This document shows positions 1 to 7,548 of a stretch of DNA of 15,952 nucleotides, one piece after another. Within the stretch, counting starts at the first letter, position 1, and each line of letters begins with the position of its first letter. The DNA comes from Clostridiales bacterium (lineage in GTDB: Bacteria; Bacillota; Clostridia; Oscillospirales; CAG-382). The stretch lies in the NCBI GenBank assembly GCA_003343885.1, contig QAKH01000101.1, forward strand, positions 1 to 15,952, in the 5' to 3' direction. Under the pieces are notes generated by a model, which did no database searches, was not told the DNA's origin, and worked only from the letters and a program-made list of their open reading frames with translations. Both the position numbers and the translations under genes were made by a program.

Positions 1-1344
1 TTGATTATACATTATATTACAGGTATTCCTATACCGACAATGGTGGGTATCTTATCCGGGGCTGTGACGAATACGCCGGGATTGGGTGCCGCCCAACAGG
101 CTTATTCGGATATGACGGGGATCTCGGATGAAACGATCGCTTTAGGATATGCGGTCGCCTATCCGTTAGGTGTGATCGGCATTATCTTGTCGATGATTTT
201 TATCCGCTATGTTTTCCGTGTCTCTTTTGCGAAGGAGACAGAACAATTGGAAGAAGAGACGGATACGGAATCGGGAGGAGAGGCTGTACCTATCTCTTTG
301 GTGGTGAAGAATCCGGCGATTTTTGGTCGTAGCGTAAGTGAGCTATCTAAATTGTTGGAACACCGTGAATTTGTTATTTCCCGTATTTTACGTAACGATA
401 CGAATCGGATAGAGATCGTGGCGGGGAACACGGTATTGAATGGGGATGATAAGATTTTTGTTATTACCGCAGAGCATGACGTGGAGGCGATAAAGACTTT
501 TATCGGTCAAGAAATACAGATGGATCGTAAGCAATGGATTCCGGCGGAAAGCCAGTTTATCAGCCGGCGTATTTTGGTTACCCGGTCTGAAATCAACGGT
601 AAGCAATTAGGGGCTTTGCAGTTACGCCGTTTACATGGAATTAACGTGACTCGGATCAATCGTGCGGGGCTGGAGTTGGTAGCTACTCCTAATCTGGTCT
701 TGCAAATAGGCGACCGGGTGACAGTGGTCGGTAGTGAATTGGCGGTGGAGAAAGTTGCCGAGACGCTGGGTAATTCAATGAAACGCTTGAATGAACCTAA
801 TTTGGTGACTATTTTTGTTGGTATAGTTTTGGGTATTATCGTGGGAAGTCTTCCTATTAGTTTTCCGGGTATTCCTCAACCGGTGAAATTAGGATTAGCG
901 GGAGGTCCGTTGATCGTTGCGATATTGATAAGCCGGTTCGGTTATCGTTATAAATTGGTTACTTATACCACGCAAAGTTCTAATTTACTATTGAGGGAAT
1001 TAGGAATCACGTTGTTTCTCGCCTGCGTGGGATTGAGTGCGGGTGAAGGTTTTGTCGATACGATAGTCAATAAGGGTGGTGTAGCTTGGATCGGTTATGG
1101 TTTTATAATAACGTTATTGCCTCTACTGATTATCGGTTGTGTGGGAAGGTATTTTTATAAACTGAATTATTTTACGTTGATGGGATTGATCGCGGGAAGT
1201 ACGACCGATCCTCCTGCGTTAGCCTATTCCAATATGACGGCAGGAAACGACGCTCCGGCGGTTGGATATGCGACGGTTTATCCATTGACCATGTTTTTGC
1301 GTGTGTTGACCGCACAGTTAATGATATTATTCTTTTATACATAG
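1..1344 (+). CDS. YidE/AspT-family membrane transporter, C-terminal part (5' end outside window)
   Basis: This is the last 447 residues of a putative inner-membrane transporter of the aspartate:alanine exchanger/YidE-YbjL type. Full members are about 550 residues, so roughly 100 N-terminal residues lie before the window and the leading TTG is not a start. The family has two membrane halves around two cytoplasmic TrkA-C (RCK_C) domains. Visible here are the end of half 1 with the motif GILSGAVTNTPGLGA (residues 16-30) and a TM helix near 47-70. Two TrkA-C-like domains follow at about 97-168 and 188-258, then half 2 from about 268. Half 2 has several hydrophobic helices and the duplicated motif GLIAGSTTDPPALAYSNM (395-412). 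The substrate cannot be told from sequence. The family is sure, the exact role is not. A hairpin with a T-run follows the stop, so this is probably the last gene of its unit. Confidence 0.9.
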   Translation: MIIHYITGIPIPTMVGILSGAVTNTPGLGAAQQAYSDMTGISDETIALGYAVAYPLGVIGIILSMIFIRYVFRVSFAKETEQLEEETDTESGGEAVPISLVVKNPAIFGRSVSELSKLLEHREFVISRILRNDTNRIEIVAGNTVLNGDDKIFVITAEHDVEAIKTFIGQEIQMDRKQWIPAESQFISRRILVTRSEINGKQLGALQLRRLHGINVTRINRAGLELVATPNLVLQIGDRVTVVGSELAVEKVAETLGNSMKRLNEPNLVTIFVGIVLGIIVGSLPISFPGIPQPVKLGLAGGPLIVAILISRFGYRYKLVTYTTQSSNLLLRELGITLFLACVGLSAGEGFVDTIVNKGGVAWIGYGFIITLLPLLIIGCVGRYFYKLNYFTLMGLIAGSTTDPPALAYSNMTAGNDAPAVGYATVYPLTMFLRVLTAQLMILFFYT

Positions 1345-1391
1345 AATAAATATTTTGTTGTTAGTAATGTTTAGAAAAGTGTAAACTCCCT

Positions 1392-1429
1392 AGCCTTCCG
1401 CTGAAGTGATTCGCCGGGGAGGCTTTTCT
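1392..1429 (+). terminator. Probable Rho-independent terminator of the transporter gene
   Basis: An imperfect GC-rich stem (AGCCTTCCGC against GCCGGGGAGGCT) closes a short loop and runs directly into TTTTCT, about 45 nt after the transporter stop. The position and T-run suit termination of rightward transcription. The stem has a bulge, so strength is uncertain. Confidence 0.6.
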
Positions 1430-1531
1430 GAAAGATTATTGAAGAATTATATGGGCGAGGATGAGTAGTTTATACGGCTTACCATGAACAATATCAATAC
1501 CATCGGTAGCCCCAGCATGTATAACTGCTGT

Positions 1532-1702
1532 TTAGCTTAAATTCAAGGCTGCGATCTCCGTCGCTGTGAGGTCGGTACATTGGGCGATGGTATTGACGAG
1601 GATACCTTTCTCCAAGCCTTCTTTGCAATTCTTCGCCAGAGCTTTCTCCATGGCTTTCTTGTCTTTTTGGGCTTTCTCGGCTCTCATATAGTCGTATGGC
1701 TT
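1532..1702 (-). pseudogene. 3' remnant of an Rpn-type PD-(D/E)XK nuclease/transposase gene
   Basis: Reading leftward from the in-frame stop at 1703-1705, 56 codons run to TAA at 1532-1534. The product includes MRAEKAQKDKKAMEKALAKN and then a tail ending TDLTATEIAALNLS. Highly charged coiled stretches followed by an 'IAQxTxLTxxEIxxL' tail are typical of the C-termini of Rpn family recombination-promoting nucleases (PDDEXK_2), which are usually about 300 residues and common in Bacteroides and Parabacteroides. No nuclease core is present: everything upstream is missing and an in-frame stop closes the reading frame. The family assignment rests on the tail alone. The piece is most likely the scar of a deleted gene and is not expected to be functional. 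Confidence 0.6.
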
Positions 1703-1785
1703 TTAGTTAAACGATAGATGTGTCAGAGCTTCCTTCCGGGGGAGTGACAAAGATACGATTTTTATCAAGATACGAGGGAGATAAA

Positions 1786-1869
1786 AATGTCGGTATAGGC
1801 ATCGGGAGATGCCAGTATCGGTGTGGGCCTACGCCGATACTGCTTCGGGGTGATGCCTATACCGGCATT
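1786..1869. repeat. 84-nt imperfect palindrome (long hairpin) between transporter and fimbrial genes
   Basis: The outer arms 1786-1803 and 1852-1869 match as inverted repeats at 17 of 18 positions. The inner arms 1813-1824 and 1831-1842 match at 11 of 12, around a 6-nt loop, with a 9/9-nt internal loop between the stems. Both mismatches would be U-G wobble pairs in a rightward RNA but A-C clashes in a leftward one. It ends 18 nt past the stop of the tip-protein gene, so it could protect or terminate that leftward transcript despite lacking a T-run. It could equally be a small dispersed palindromic element. The flanking stretches (1430-1531 and 1703-1785) hold nothing else I can support. Confidence 0.7.
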
Positions 1870-1887
1870 CGTCGGTGGTGGCAAGGG

Positions 1888-4800
1888 TTATTCCGTACCA
1901 TGTTTCTCATATACGCTTGGGCGTATCGGGAAACCATCGCAAGGATAGAAGAAGTTCTTGGGACGAACGTAACCGCCTTGATCCGTACGTGAGTATTCAA
2001 AATTATATGAATTATTGTCTTCGTTGTTATAATTTCCGGCTGCCCATATATAGCCAATTGCTTCGAATTGATATATACCTGCAAAAGAGTCCCAATCCCT
2101 GTAACCGGTCTCGGGAAATATGATCGACTGAAGTTTACCTTTATCGGTATAGAACTCAAATAATGCGTCTTTCGGGTTCTCATCCGGAATGTCTTCTTTC
2201 CTCACATGAAACCAATAGTCGGTTGCACCATTTTCCTGATTATCGCCGGAAACAGTAAAGCCGGTAAATGCATTAACATGGCTCACCTGATAACCTACGG
2301 GGCATGGATCATAAACCGTCTTACGTGTCGGAGCATTAGGATCAAGTCCAGGTCTTCCTTGCCACAGATTGATGTATGTCAGATTGTCACTGGCATATTT
2401 TGGAGTTCCATCAGGATTAGTACCGACTTTTTTTCGAGGTGGATTATGCCATGTGTCGGGTTTCTGAATAAGCTGCCCCAGAGCATTTCTTGTAGTAAGG
2501 CGCAGATAGTCATACTCTTCAGTAGTAATTCCTGAATCATTTCTATCTCGAGTGAGGCGGGGGGGATTATTGATAGCATATATATCATAAAAAGTCCCGT
2601 ATCCATCCCACCTCGGCTTATTCCCATAGTTTATATTCGTACCAATAAACGGATCTTTTCGTCTCCACTGGTAGTAAGGATTATTCCCGCGTGGGAGAGC
2701 CGTATGCGGATATTGTTTTATTTTTACAGTCTTTTCCATGCTTCCGGCGGTGAATTTTATCTCACATTCACGGCTCTTGTAATACTTTATCTTGGCACCA
2801 TGGTCGGAGCACCAGCCCAGATTCACAGGCATAAGCTCAAACTTCCTGAACTCGTCATGTCCGGTGACAGTGATGGTCTTTTCGAAGTCGAAGCGGGTTA
2901 CCCAAATGTGCCAGCTCCACATCACAGTCCCGTTATTGTCTTTCACGGCAATTATCGCATTCCCTTGCTGGATGTTGGCTTGACTAACCTGGAATTTAAT
3001 CCCCCCCATTTCTCCATAGAGAGAAGCGTCATAACTTATATCCGTAACCAAATTCTGCTCGTCTTGCCATACTAAAGAGGCTTCTTTTGCTGTACACCCC
3101 TCGTTGTTGTTGATATAAGGGTCTGTAATCTCCTTGTCAAGATGATTCCTAAATGTCGAGAGAATATTATCGCCTGTGGTTCCGGTATATTGATAGGAAC
3201 TTGAGTTTGTTCCCCCATCATGAAGGGCGTTGCCATATACCAAAGGGAGTTGATACCAACCCGGAGCACCGATCATATAACAATTGGCCGTACACTCTAT
3301 GCCATATCCATTTGTCTTTCCCCCTTGGTTGGCAAGGTTGTGAGGGGCGGATGACGAGCCTTTCTCTGGGGCACTCTTCAGATTAGCATCTATGTCGACT
3401 TCGATATAGTTCGTATCAGCCACAAATGTCACCTCCTGCTCAAAATTTTCGTTGAGTTCACCGATATCACATTTAAGCCAAGAACATTCCGTTGCGCTAA
3501 AATCTGTCTCCCCTTTTGACAGATCTCTATAGCTTATCTGCCACTCTAACTTGTTTTTCTCCTTCGTTTCTATATTCTCTTCAAAGCTGGTGACCGTTAC
3601 CGTATTTCGCGTGTTGAAGTCATAGCCCAAGTTGGGTATATCATTTGTGGGTGTGAAAAACTCTCCCTTGTAATTGACATCTTTCGGCTGCGTCACCCCA
3701 AAATATCGTTCTTTGTATATATGCCAATCGGGGTCGTTGGCGAAACGGTTGAATATGAGGGTGAGCTTGTAATGGTGGTTACGCTCCGCGTCGTAGTTGG
3801 TGGTGGTGTTCTTGCCGAGCATGAAGCGGTACTTTATATCTCCGCTTCCCAAGCATTCCGGATTTTCAGAATTGTAGTACGCCTCGACCTCGATGTAGGT
3901 ACCGTAGGGCTTGCCATCTTTTTCGGGCTTTGAATCCGGTTTGCCGTCACCATCCTCGTCCTTTTGGCTCTTATCCATGCCTTCGCCCTGCATGTTTTCA
4001 TAGAAAAAGAGGGCATCGTTGTATTCGTCATGGGCTTTCGCTGCGTATTTAGCCTCTTGGCTTGAGTCGTAGCCCGCTACGACTGTTCCTTTCTTATTGT
4101 CCTTGTCATAATAACAATACGAGGCGGTGTTCGTGATCGTCGGCCAGGCATTGTGCGCCTCTCCCGTACCGTATGCGAGGCTTTCGCCATCTGCGATAAG
4201 GTCTCCATAATTATCAGCGGTGTTTTCTGCCTCCTTCACGATCTTACTATCCTTTCCTAAGTAGCACATAGTTGGTATATCCTTGATCGCTACGGATTTG
4301 ATATAGATAGAGACGCCATCCGCCAATCTCGTGCCATCAAAAGCCACGGTCACTTTGGAAGCTGCCCGGCGCACCCATGCCTGTAGTTTCTGGGTCGCTC
4401 TATTGATCACCAATAAGGGAGCCTCATCTGTATTTGAGGCGGAAAAGAAATGGCCGAACATCTGACAGTTCTTGCTCACATCATCCTCTTTCCATTGTAA
4501 AGATATACTTTTCAATCCTTCTACCGTTTGAATGGCATCTTCGGAACCTGATAGATCCATATTAGCCACCGCATAGATATGATACTTCCCGTAGGGTATT
4601 GTCAGTTGGAACTTCGCCTGCGGTGTACTGGATTCCGCTATTTCGCCAGTCTCCCCGGCACTCCCTGTTCCGTTCGTTCTGGGAACATTTTTGTTAACAA
4701 CAAAAACACCTTCACCTGCCTCCGTGCCCGGCGTAAGTGGATATTTTCCCTGCAAAGTTTGGTCTTCTTTGTATAGCAGCACACACAGGCTGTTGATCTC

Positions 4801-4992
4801 TTTTATAGCCTCTCCGGCCGCACGTGTGTTCACGCTCAGCGCAGGGGTGAAGGACTTGAATTTTACGGTTCCACTGATCATACATTCTCCCTCGCCGATC
4901 TCACCATAGCCATACGGCATATCGTCTTTGCAAGAGAGCGTGCCAAGGAATAGCACGCATAAAAGGGTATATATCGTTATGTTACGTTTCAT
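1888..4992 (-). CDS. Large fimbrial tip/adhesin lipoprotein (DUF4906-like, FISUMP-like C-terminus)
   Basis: This 1034-residue exported lipoprotein is the last gene of the fimbrial locus and the likely tip subunit. A lipoprotein signal ends at FLGTLSC (C21). A type V pilin processing site, VNTR|AAGEA, follows at R57/A58. The block FMLGKNTTTNYDAERNHHYK (390-409) matches the repeat region of DUF4906-type fimbrial proteins. An insert around 341-363 carries DEDGDGKPD, resembling a calcium-binding DxDxDG loop. The last ~140 residues (YDPCPVGYQV, then a tail with GFPIRPSV) look like a FISUMP-type domain, often found at surface-exposed ends. It starts 38 nt after the upstream fimbrillin stop, consistent with cotranscription. 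Distal position and size fit a tip adhesin, but the ligand is unknown. DUF4906 assignment is from motif memory, not a search. Confidence 0.8.
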   Translation of the reverse strand: MKRNITIYTLLCVLFLGTLSCKDDMPYGYGEIGEGECMISGTVKFKSFTPALSVNTRAAGEAIKEINSLCVLLYKEDQTLQGKYPLTPGTEAGEGVFVVNKNVPRTNGTGSAGETGEIAESSTPQAKFQLTIPYGKYHIYAVANMDLSGSEDAIQTVEGLKSISLQWKEDDVSKNCQMFGHFFSASNTDEAPLLVINRATQKLQAWVRRAASKVTVAFDGTRLADGVSIYIKSVAIKDIPTMCYLGKDSKIVKEAENTADNYGDLIADGESLAYGTGEAHNAWPTITNTASYCYYDKDNKKGTVVAGYDSSQEAKYAAKAHDEYNDALFFYENMQGEGMDKSQKDEDGDGKPDSKPEKDGKPYGTYIEVEAYYNSENPECLGSGDIKYRFMLGKNTTTNYDAERNHHYKLTLIFNRFANDPDWHIYKERYFGVTQPKDVNYKGEFFTPTNDIPNLGYDFNTRNTVTVTSFEENIETKEKNKLEWQISYRDLSKGETDFSATECSWLKCDIGELNENFEQEVTFVADTNYIEVDIDANLKSAPEKGSSSAPHNLANQGGKTNGYGIECTANCYMIGAPGWYQLPLVYGNALHDGGTNSSSYQYTGTTGDNILSTFRNHLDKEITDPYINNNEGCTAKEASLVWQDEQNLVTDISYDASLYGEMGGIKFQVSQANIQQGNAIIAVKDNNGTVMWSWHIWVTRFDFEKTITVTGHDEFRKFELMPVNLGWCSDHGAKIKYYKSRECEIKFTAGSMEKTVKIKQYPHTALPRGNNPYYQWRRKDPFIGTNINYGNKPRWDGYGTFYDIYAINNPPRLTRDRNDSGITTEEYDYLRLTTRNALGQLIQKPDTWHNPPRKKVGTNPDGTPKYASDNLTYINLWQGRPGLDPNAPTRKTVYDPCPVGYQVSHVNAFTGFTVSGDNQENGATDYWFHVRKEDIPDENPKDALFEFYTDKGKLQSIIFPETGYRDWDSFAGIYQFEAIGYIWAAGNYNNEDNNSYNFEYSRTDQGGYVRPKNFFYPCDGFPIRPSVYEKHGTE

Positions 4993-5030
4993 ATCTTCTT
5001 GTTTTTATTCAGATCCATCTATCGGTTTAA

Positions 5031-6311
5031 CTATGAGTTCTCACCAGGTCTTTCAATAGGTTTATCCGGTTCTTCCGTTGGTTCGTCCAGTCCGAATACC
5101 GGCTTCAATTCTATGCCCCAATACGGCTTCACGTCCACTATCCAATTGAGGGTATGATCCGTAAAGATGGCCCCCACCTCCACATGCGTATTGCGGAAGA
5201 GCGAGGCGAGATGGGGCAAGGTAGCCGTATATTTTTTTGTCTCTCCACCTTCTGTCGTGTGGACGGTGATGCTGTATTCCTGTAGATGATACTCGTCATC
5301 AGGGGTTTTCACCGTCTTGCTTTCCGGTAGGTAGATGGCGTTGGGCGCTTCGACCGACGGGTAGGGCTCTGTGCCTGTAGCCGCTGACATATGCAGCTCG
5401 GTATGCAGCTCGGCAGTTGTTGTCTCGGTTGTGGGTACCTCATAATCGGTCAGCCATTCATTGTCTTCGCCTGTTTTTGAGTCTTCGGCTTCCTGTCCCA
5501 GCCAGTCAGTCCAATCCGTTACCTCTTTTTTCGCATATTGTACTGTGCCGTCCGTTCCCGTTTCCTCGACTACCCAATACTTGTCCTCGCTGTTCTTGTT
5601 CACCCGGGGCATCAGGTACATCCGGTCGGTTATCACCTGTTCGATATCAATGCCGGTCACGGTGATGTCTCTCTGTGTCGACTGGTTGGTGAACTCGAAG
5701 GTGAATTTGGTGGCGGCCCGTACCAAGTATAGCGTGCCGGGCCCTCTGAACTCGTCGTTTTTGATTTCCTCAAGGGCCGGCACCTCAATCTCATACAGGC
5801 CGGTCATCGGCAAGGCGGAAGGGGTGTATGAATAACCGGAAACGGATACATCAAACACATAATCGTCTACCGCCGCCTTGTCCGCGGCATTCGGAATGAA
5901 CTGCTCGTCGGAAAAGTCAAGCCGTGTCCCGTTGGTATCGGCTAACCTGCCTTCGTTCGCGATCAGATAGATCCTTTTCTGGCTGTTGGGCGCTACCTTG
6001 AAGGTGTATTCGTGCGGCAGCGGCGTTGTCAATGAGACTTGTTCGTTATGCTCCACTTCCCACGTAGCTCCGTCCACCTTCTCCCGCGAGACGATCACGA
6101 TGCGCAGTGTCTCGACACGGTCGTCCGCTGCCGGTGCTTCGCCCGCACGGGTAGAGACTCCTGCCACGGCCGCCTGGAACGTGAGGAATATGTTATAGTC
6201 GTCCTTCTCTTCACGGGGGAGCTCGAGGGATTCGCTCGTGCACGAGACGAGTCCCAACAGGCCGTAAAGGAGGAGACCTATACCTATGATATGTCGATAC
6301 TTCAAATTCAT
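5031..6311 (-). CDS. Fimbrillin-type accessory pilin lipoprotein
   Basis: A 426-residue exported lipoprotein with signal peptide ending LGLVSC (C24) and a processing site VSTR|AGEAP (R55/A56), as in protease-activated Bacteroidales pilins. The N-terminal half has the usual fimbrillin pattern of DDRVETLRIVIV followed by a YLIANE strand. The C-terminus (TLNWIVDVKPYWGIELKPVFGL region) matches the final strands of FimA/Mfa-type fimbrillins and is followed by an acidic, Pro-rich tail. It lies between the anchor (16 nt upstream) and the tip protein (38 nt downstream). This suggests an accessory or adaptor subunit between stalk and tip, comparable in position to P. gingivalis Mfa3-5 or FimC-E. I cannot assign it to one of those by sequence. 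The start gives a well-formed signal peptide and no other Met competes. Confidence 0.8.
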   Translation of the reverse strand: MNLKYRHIIGIGLLLYGLLGLVSCTSESLELPREEKDDYNIFLTFQAAVAGVSTRAGEAPAADDRVETLRIVIVSREKVDGATWEVEHNEQVSLTTPLPHEYTFKVAPNSQKRIYLIANEGRLADTNGTRLDFSDEQFIPNAADKAAVDDYVFDVSVSGYSYTPSALPMTGLYEIEVPALEEIKNDEFRGPGTLYLVRAATKFTFEFTNQSTQRDITVTGIDIEQVITDRMYLMPRVNKNSEDKYWVVEETGTDGTVQYAKKEVTDWTDWLGQEAEDSKTGEDNEWLTDYEVPTTETTTAELHTELHMSAATGTEPYPSVEAPNAIYLPESKTVKTPDDEYHLQEYSITVHTTEGGETKKYTATLPHLASLFRNTHVEVGAIFTDHTLNWIVDVKPYWGIELKPVFGLDEPTEEPDKPIERPGENS

Positions 6312-6327
6312 TTATAGTCAGTCGTTT

Positions 6328-7419
6328 TTACAATTCACCATTGTTGATACGGATCACCCAGTCCTTGACCTGTATCTTGTAGCAGGCGTAGCCTACGATC
6401 GGTATCTCCGGATCTGGATCCGGGTCCGGATCGGGATCGGGGTCTGGGTCTGGATCGGGATCAGGGTCAGGATCCGGGTCCGGGCAATCGGGGCAATAAG
6501 CGGGGGTGAGGAAGAAGATGATGGAGTATTCGTCCTGCCGGTCTAGGTACTCTTGCGCCGATATAGCGTGTCCCTCCATCTGCGTGAGGAGGAGGTAGTT
6601 GTTGAGGTTCACGTTGATCACGTCGTCTTTCCATTCCTTGTGGCGCACGATGAGGCGGAAGTTCCGGCGGGCCATCAGGCGCATGGTGTTCATCTCGGCC
6701 ACGGCGACGGTCTGGTTCGTCGGTCTGCCCATGAGGCTGTCGCCCTCGGCTATGTCGACGTTTTTCGTCAGGTAGGGCAGGTAGGTGATGGCGGGATCGG
6801 GCAGGAGCGAGTTGTCGTAGTCCATATAGCCGTTGTCGGCCACGATGCGGAACGTGAAGTCTCTTACGTCCATGCAGTTACCATCGGTATCTTGCAGCAC
6901 GAGGCGCAGTTTGTTGGTGTTCTTGGCCAGCGATATTTCCTTGTCCTCATGCTGGGTGCCGGTGATGACGAGCGTGTCGAGGGCGTGCCAGAGAGGTGTC
7001 AGTTCATTGGGTTGGGTAGCGTCGGCGGCGCGCTGTGTCCTCACGCGGATCTCCTCGAGGGTGGAGGCGCCGGGTGTCAGCTCGGGCCACTCGTAGGAGC
7101 TGTCGTCCAGCCCGGCCCAGGTAAGCAGTTGGTAGGTACCGGGGTCGAGGTTGAGCACGACGTTGTTGGCTTTCAGCTCGTCGCCCTCGATGTCTCTGCG
7201 TTGGATGAAATTACCCTTGTCGTCGCAGATGAACAACGCGGCCTTGCTGACCTCGTGCTGGAAGGCGTCGGCGAATTTCATGTTGTAATCGTACACGAAA
7301 TGCAGGCGATACTCGCAAGGGGGGATCGAGTCGTCGTGTATCCAGTCGCAAGCCGAGAAGCCCGCTATCCAGATAGCCGCGGCGACCAGTCCTTTACAAG
7401 TATGAAATAAACGGTTCAT
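6328..7419 (-). CDS. FimB/Mfa2-family fimbrial anchor with Pro-Asp linker and stalk-like tail
   Basis: A 363-residue outer-membrane lipoprotein of the FimB/Mfa2 family, which ties the fimbria to the cell and limits its length. The start at 7419 is chosen because it gives signal MNRLFHTCKGLVAAAIWIAG with lipobox FSAC (C24). The frame is open to 7524, but that extension would bury the signal. After the lipid Cys comes the family hallmark CEYRLHFVYDYNMKFADAF. Unlike the other subunits there is no Arg/Lys-Ala processing site near residue 55. Residues 313-337 are alternating Pro-Asp flanked by Cys residues (CPDC before, YACY after). The tail YKIQVKDWVIRIN (347-359) matches the stalk pilin's VTIYVKDWVKRTN at 8 of 13 positions. 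It sits 129 nt after the stalk gene and 16 nt before the next pilin. Confidence 0.9.
   Translation of the reverse strand: MNRLFHTCKGLVAAAIWIAGFSACDWIHDDSIPPCEYRLHFVYDYNMKFADAFQHEVSKAALFICDDKGNFIQRRDIEGDELKANNVVLNLDPGTYQLLTWAGLDDSSYEWPELTPGASTLEEIRVRTQRAADATQPNELTPLWHALDTLVITGTQHEDKEISLAKNTNKLRLVLQDTDGNCMDVRDFTFRIVADNGYMDYDNSLLPDPAITYLPYLTKNVDIAEGDSLMGRPTNQTVAVAEMNTMRLMARRNFRLIVRHKEWKDDVINVNLNNYLLLTQMEGHAISAQEYLDRQDEYSIIFFLTPAYCPDCPDPDPDPDPDPDPDPDPDPDPDPDPEIPIVGYACYKIQVKDWVIRINNGEL
6409..6483 (-). repeat. Hexanucleotide tandem repeat encoding (Pro-Asp)12
   Basis: Twelve consecutive Pro-Asp codon pairs plus one Pro, encoded by a degenerate hexamer (CCN GAY). Third positions vary (CCG, CCT, CCC, CCA and GAC, GAT), so the peptide is conserved while the DNA is diversified, though length change by slippage remains possible. 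It forms a linker near the end of the anchor protein. Confidence 0.95.
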
Positions 7420-7548
7420 AATCTCTTGAATGTTTTGTTGTTTCTTATTCGTTCCTCCTCCCGGTATCTCTCCGGCGGGGAGGTGAGGGCCGAAGCCCTC
7501 CAAAGGGCGGGCCGTGGCGGGCACGGCTCGCTCTTGAGGGATGTGTTG
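7420..7548 (-). other. Structured stalk-anchor intergenic region with two perfect hairpins
   Basis: Two perfect hairpins stand between the stalk-pilin stop and the anchor start. Positions 7511-7527 form a 6-bp stem with a 5-nt loop. Positions 7485-7500 form a 6-bp stem GAGGGC/GCCCTC closed, in the leftward RNA, by a UUCG tetraloop. Neither has a U-run, so they are not classical terminators. They could act as an mRNA stability or processing barrier, or a partial attenuator, keeping stalk mRNA in excess over anchor mRNA. That role is inference. The rest is an AT-rich leader in front of the anchor ATG. Confidence 0.7.

Noticed and set aside
1484..1540. 18-codon rightward small ORF
   Set aside because: No ribosome-binding context, no similarity I recognise, and it overlaps the end of the Rpn remnant.
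6286..6546. Rightward frame with alternating Gly/Val/Ile/Arg
   Set aside because: It is the shadow of the Pro-Asp hexamer repeat in the anchor gene.
6553..7410. 285-codon rightward open frame
   Set aside because: It is the mirror of the anchor gene, with low-complexity Val/Gly/His content and no recognisable fold.
7420..7524. N-terminal extension of the anchor frame to 7524
   Set aside because: It would place 35 residues before a clear lipoprotein signal peptide and overlaps the intergenic hairpins.
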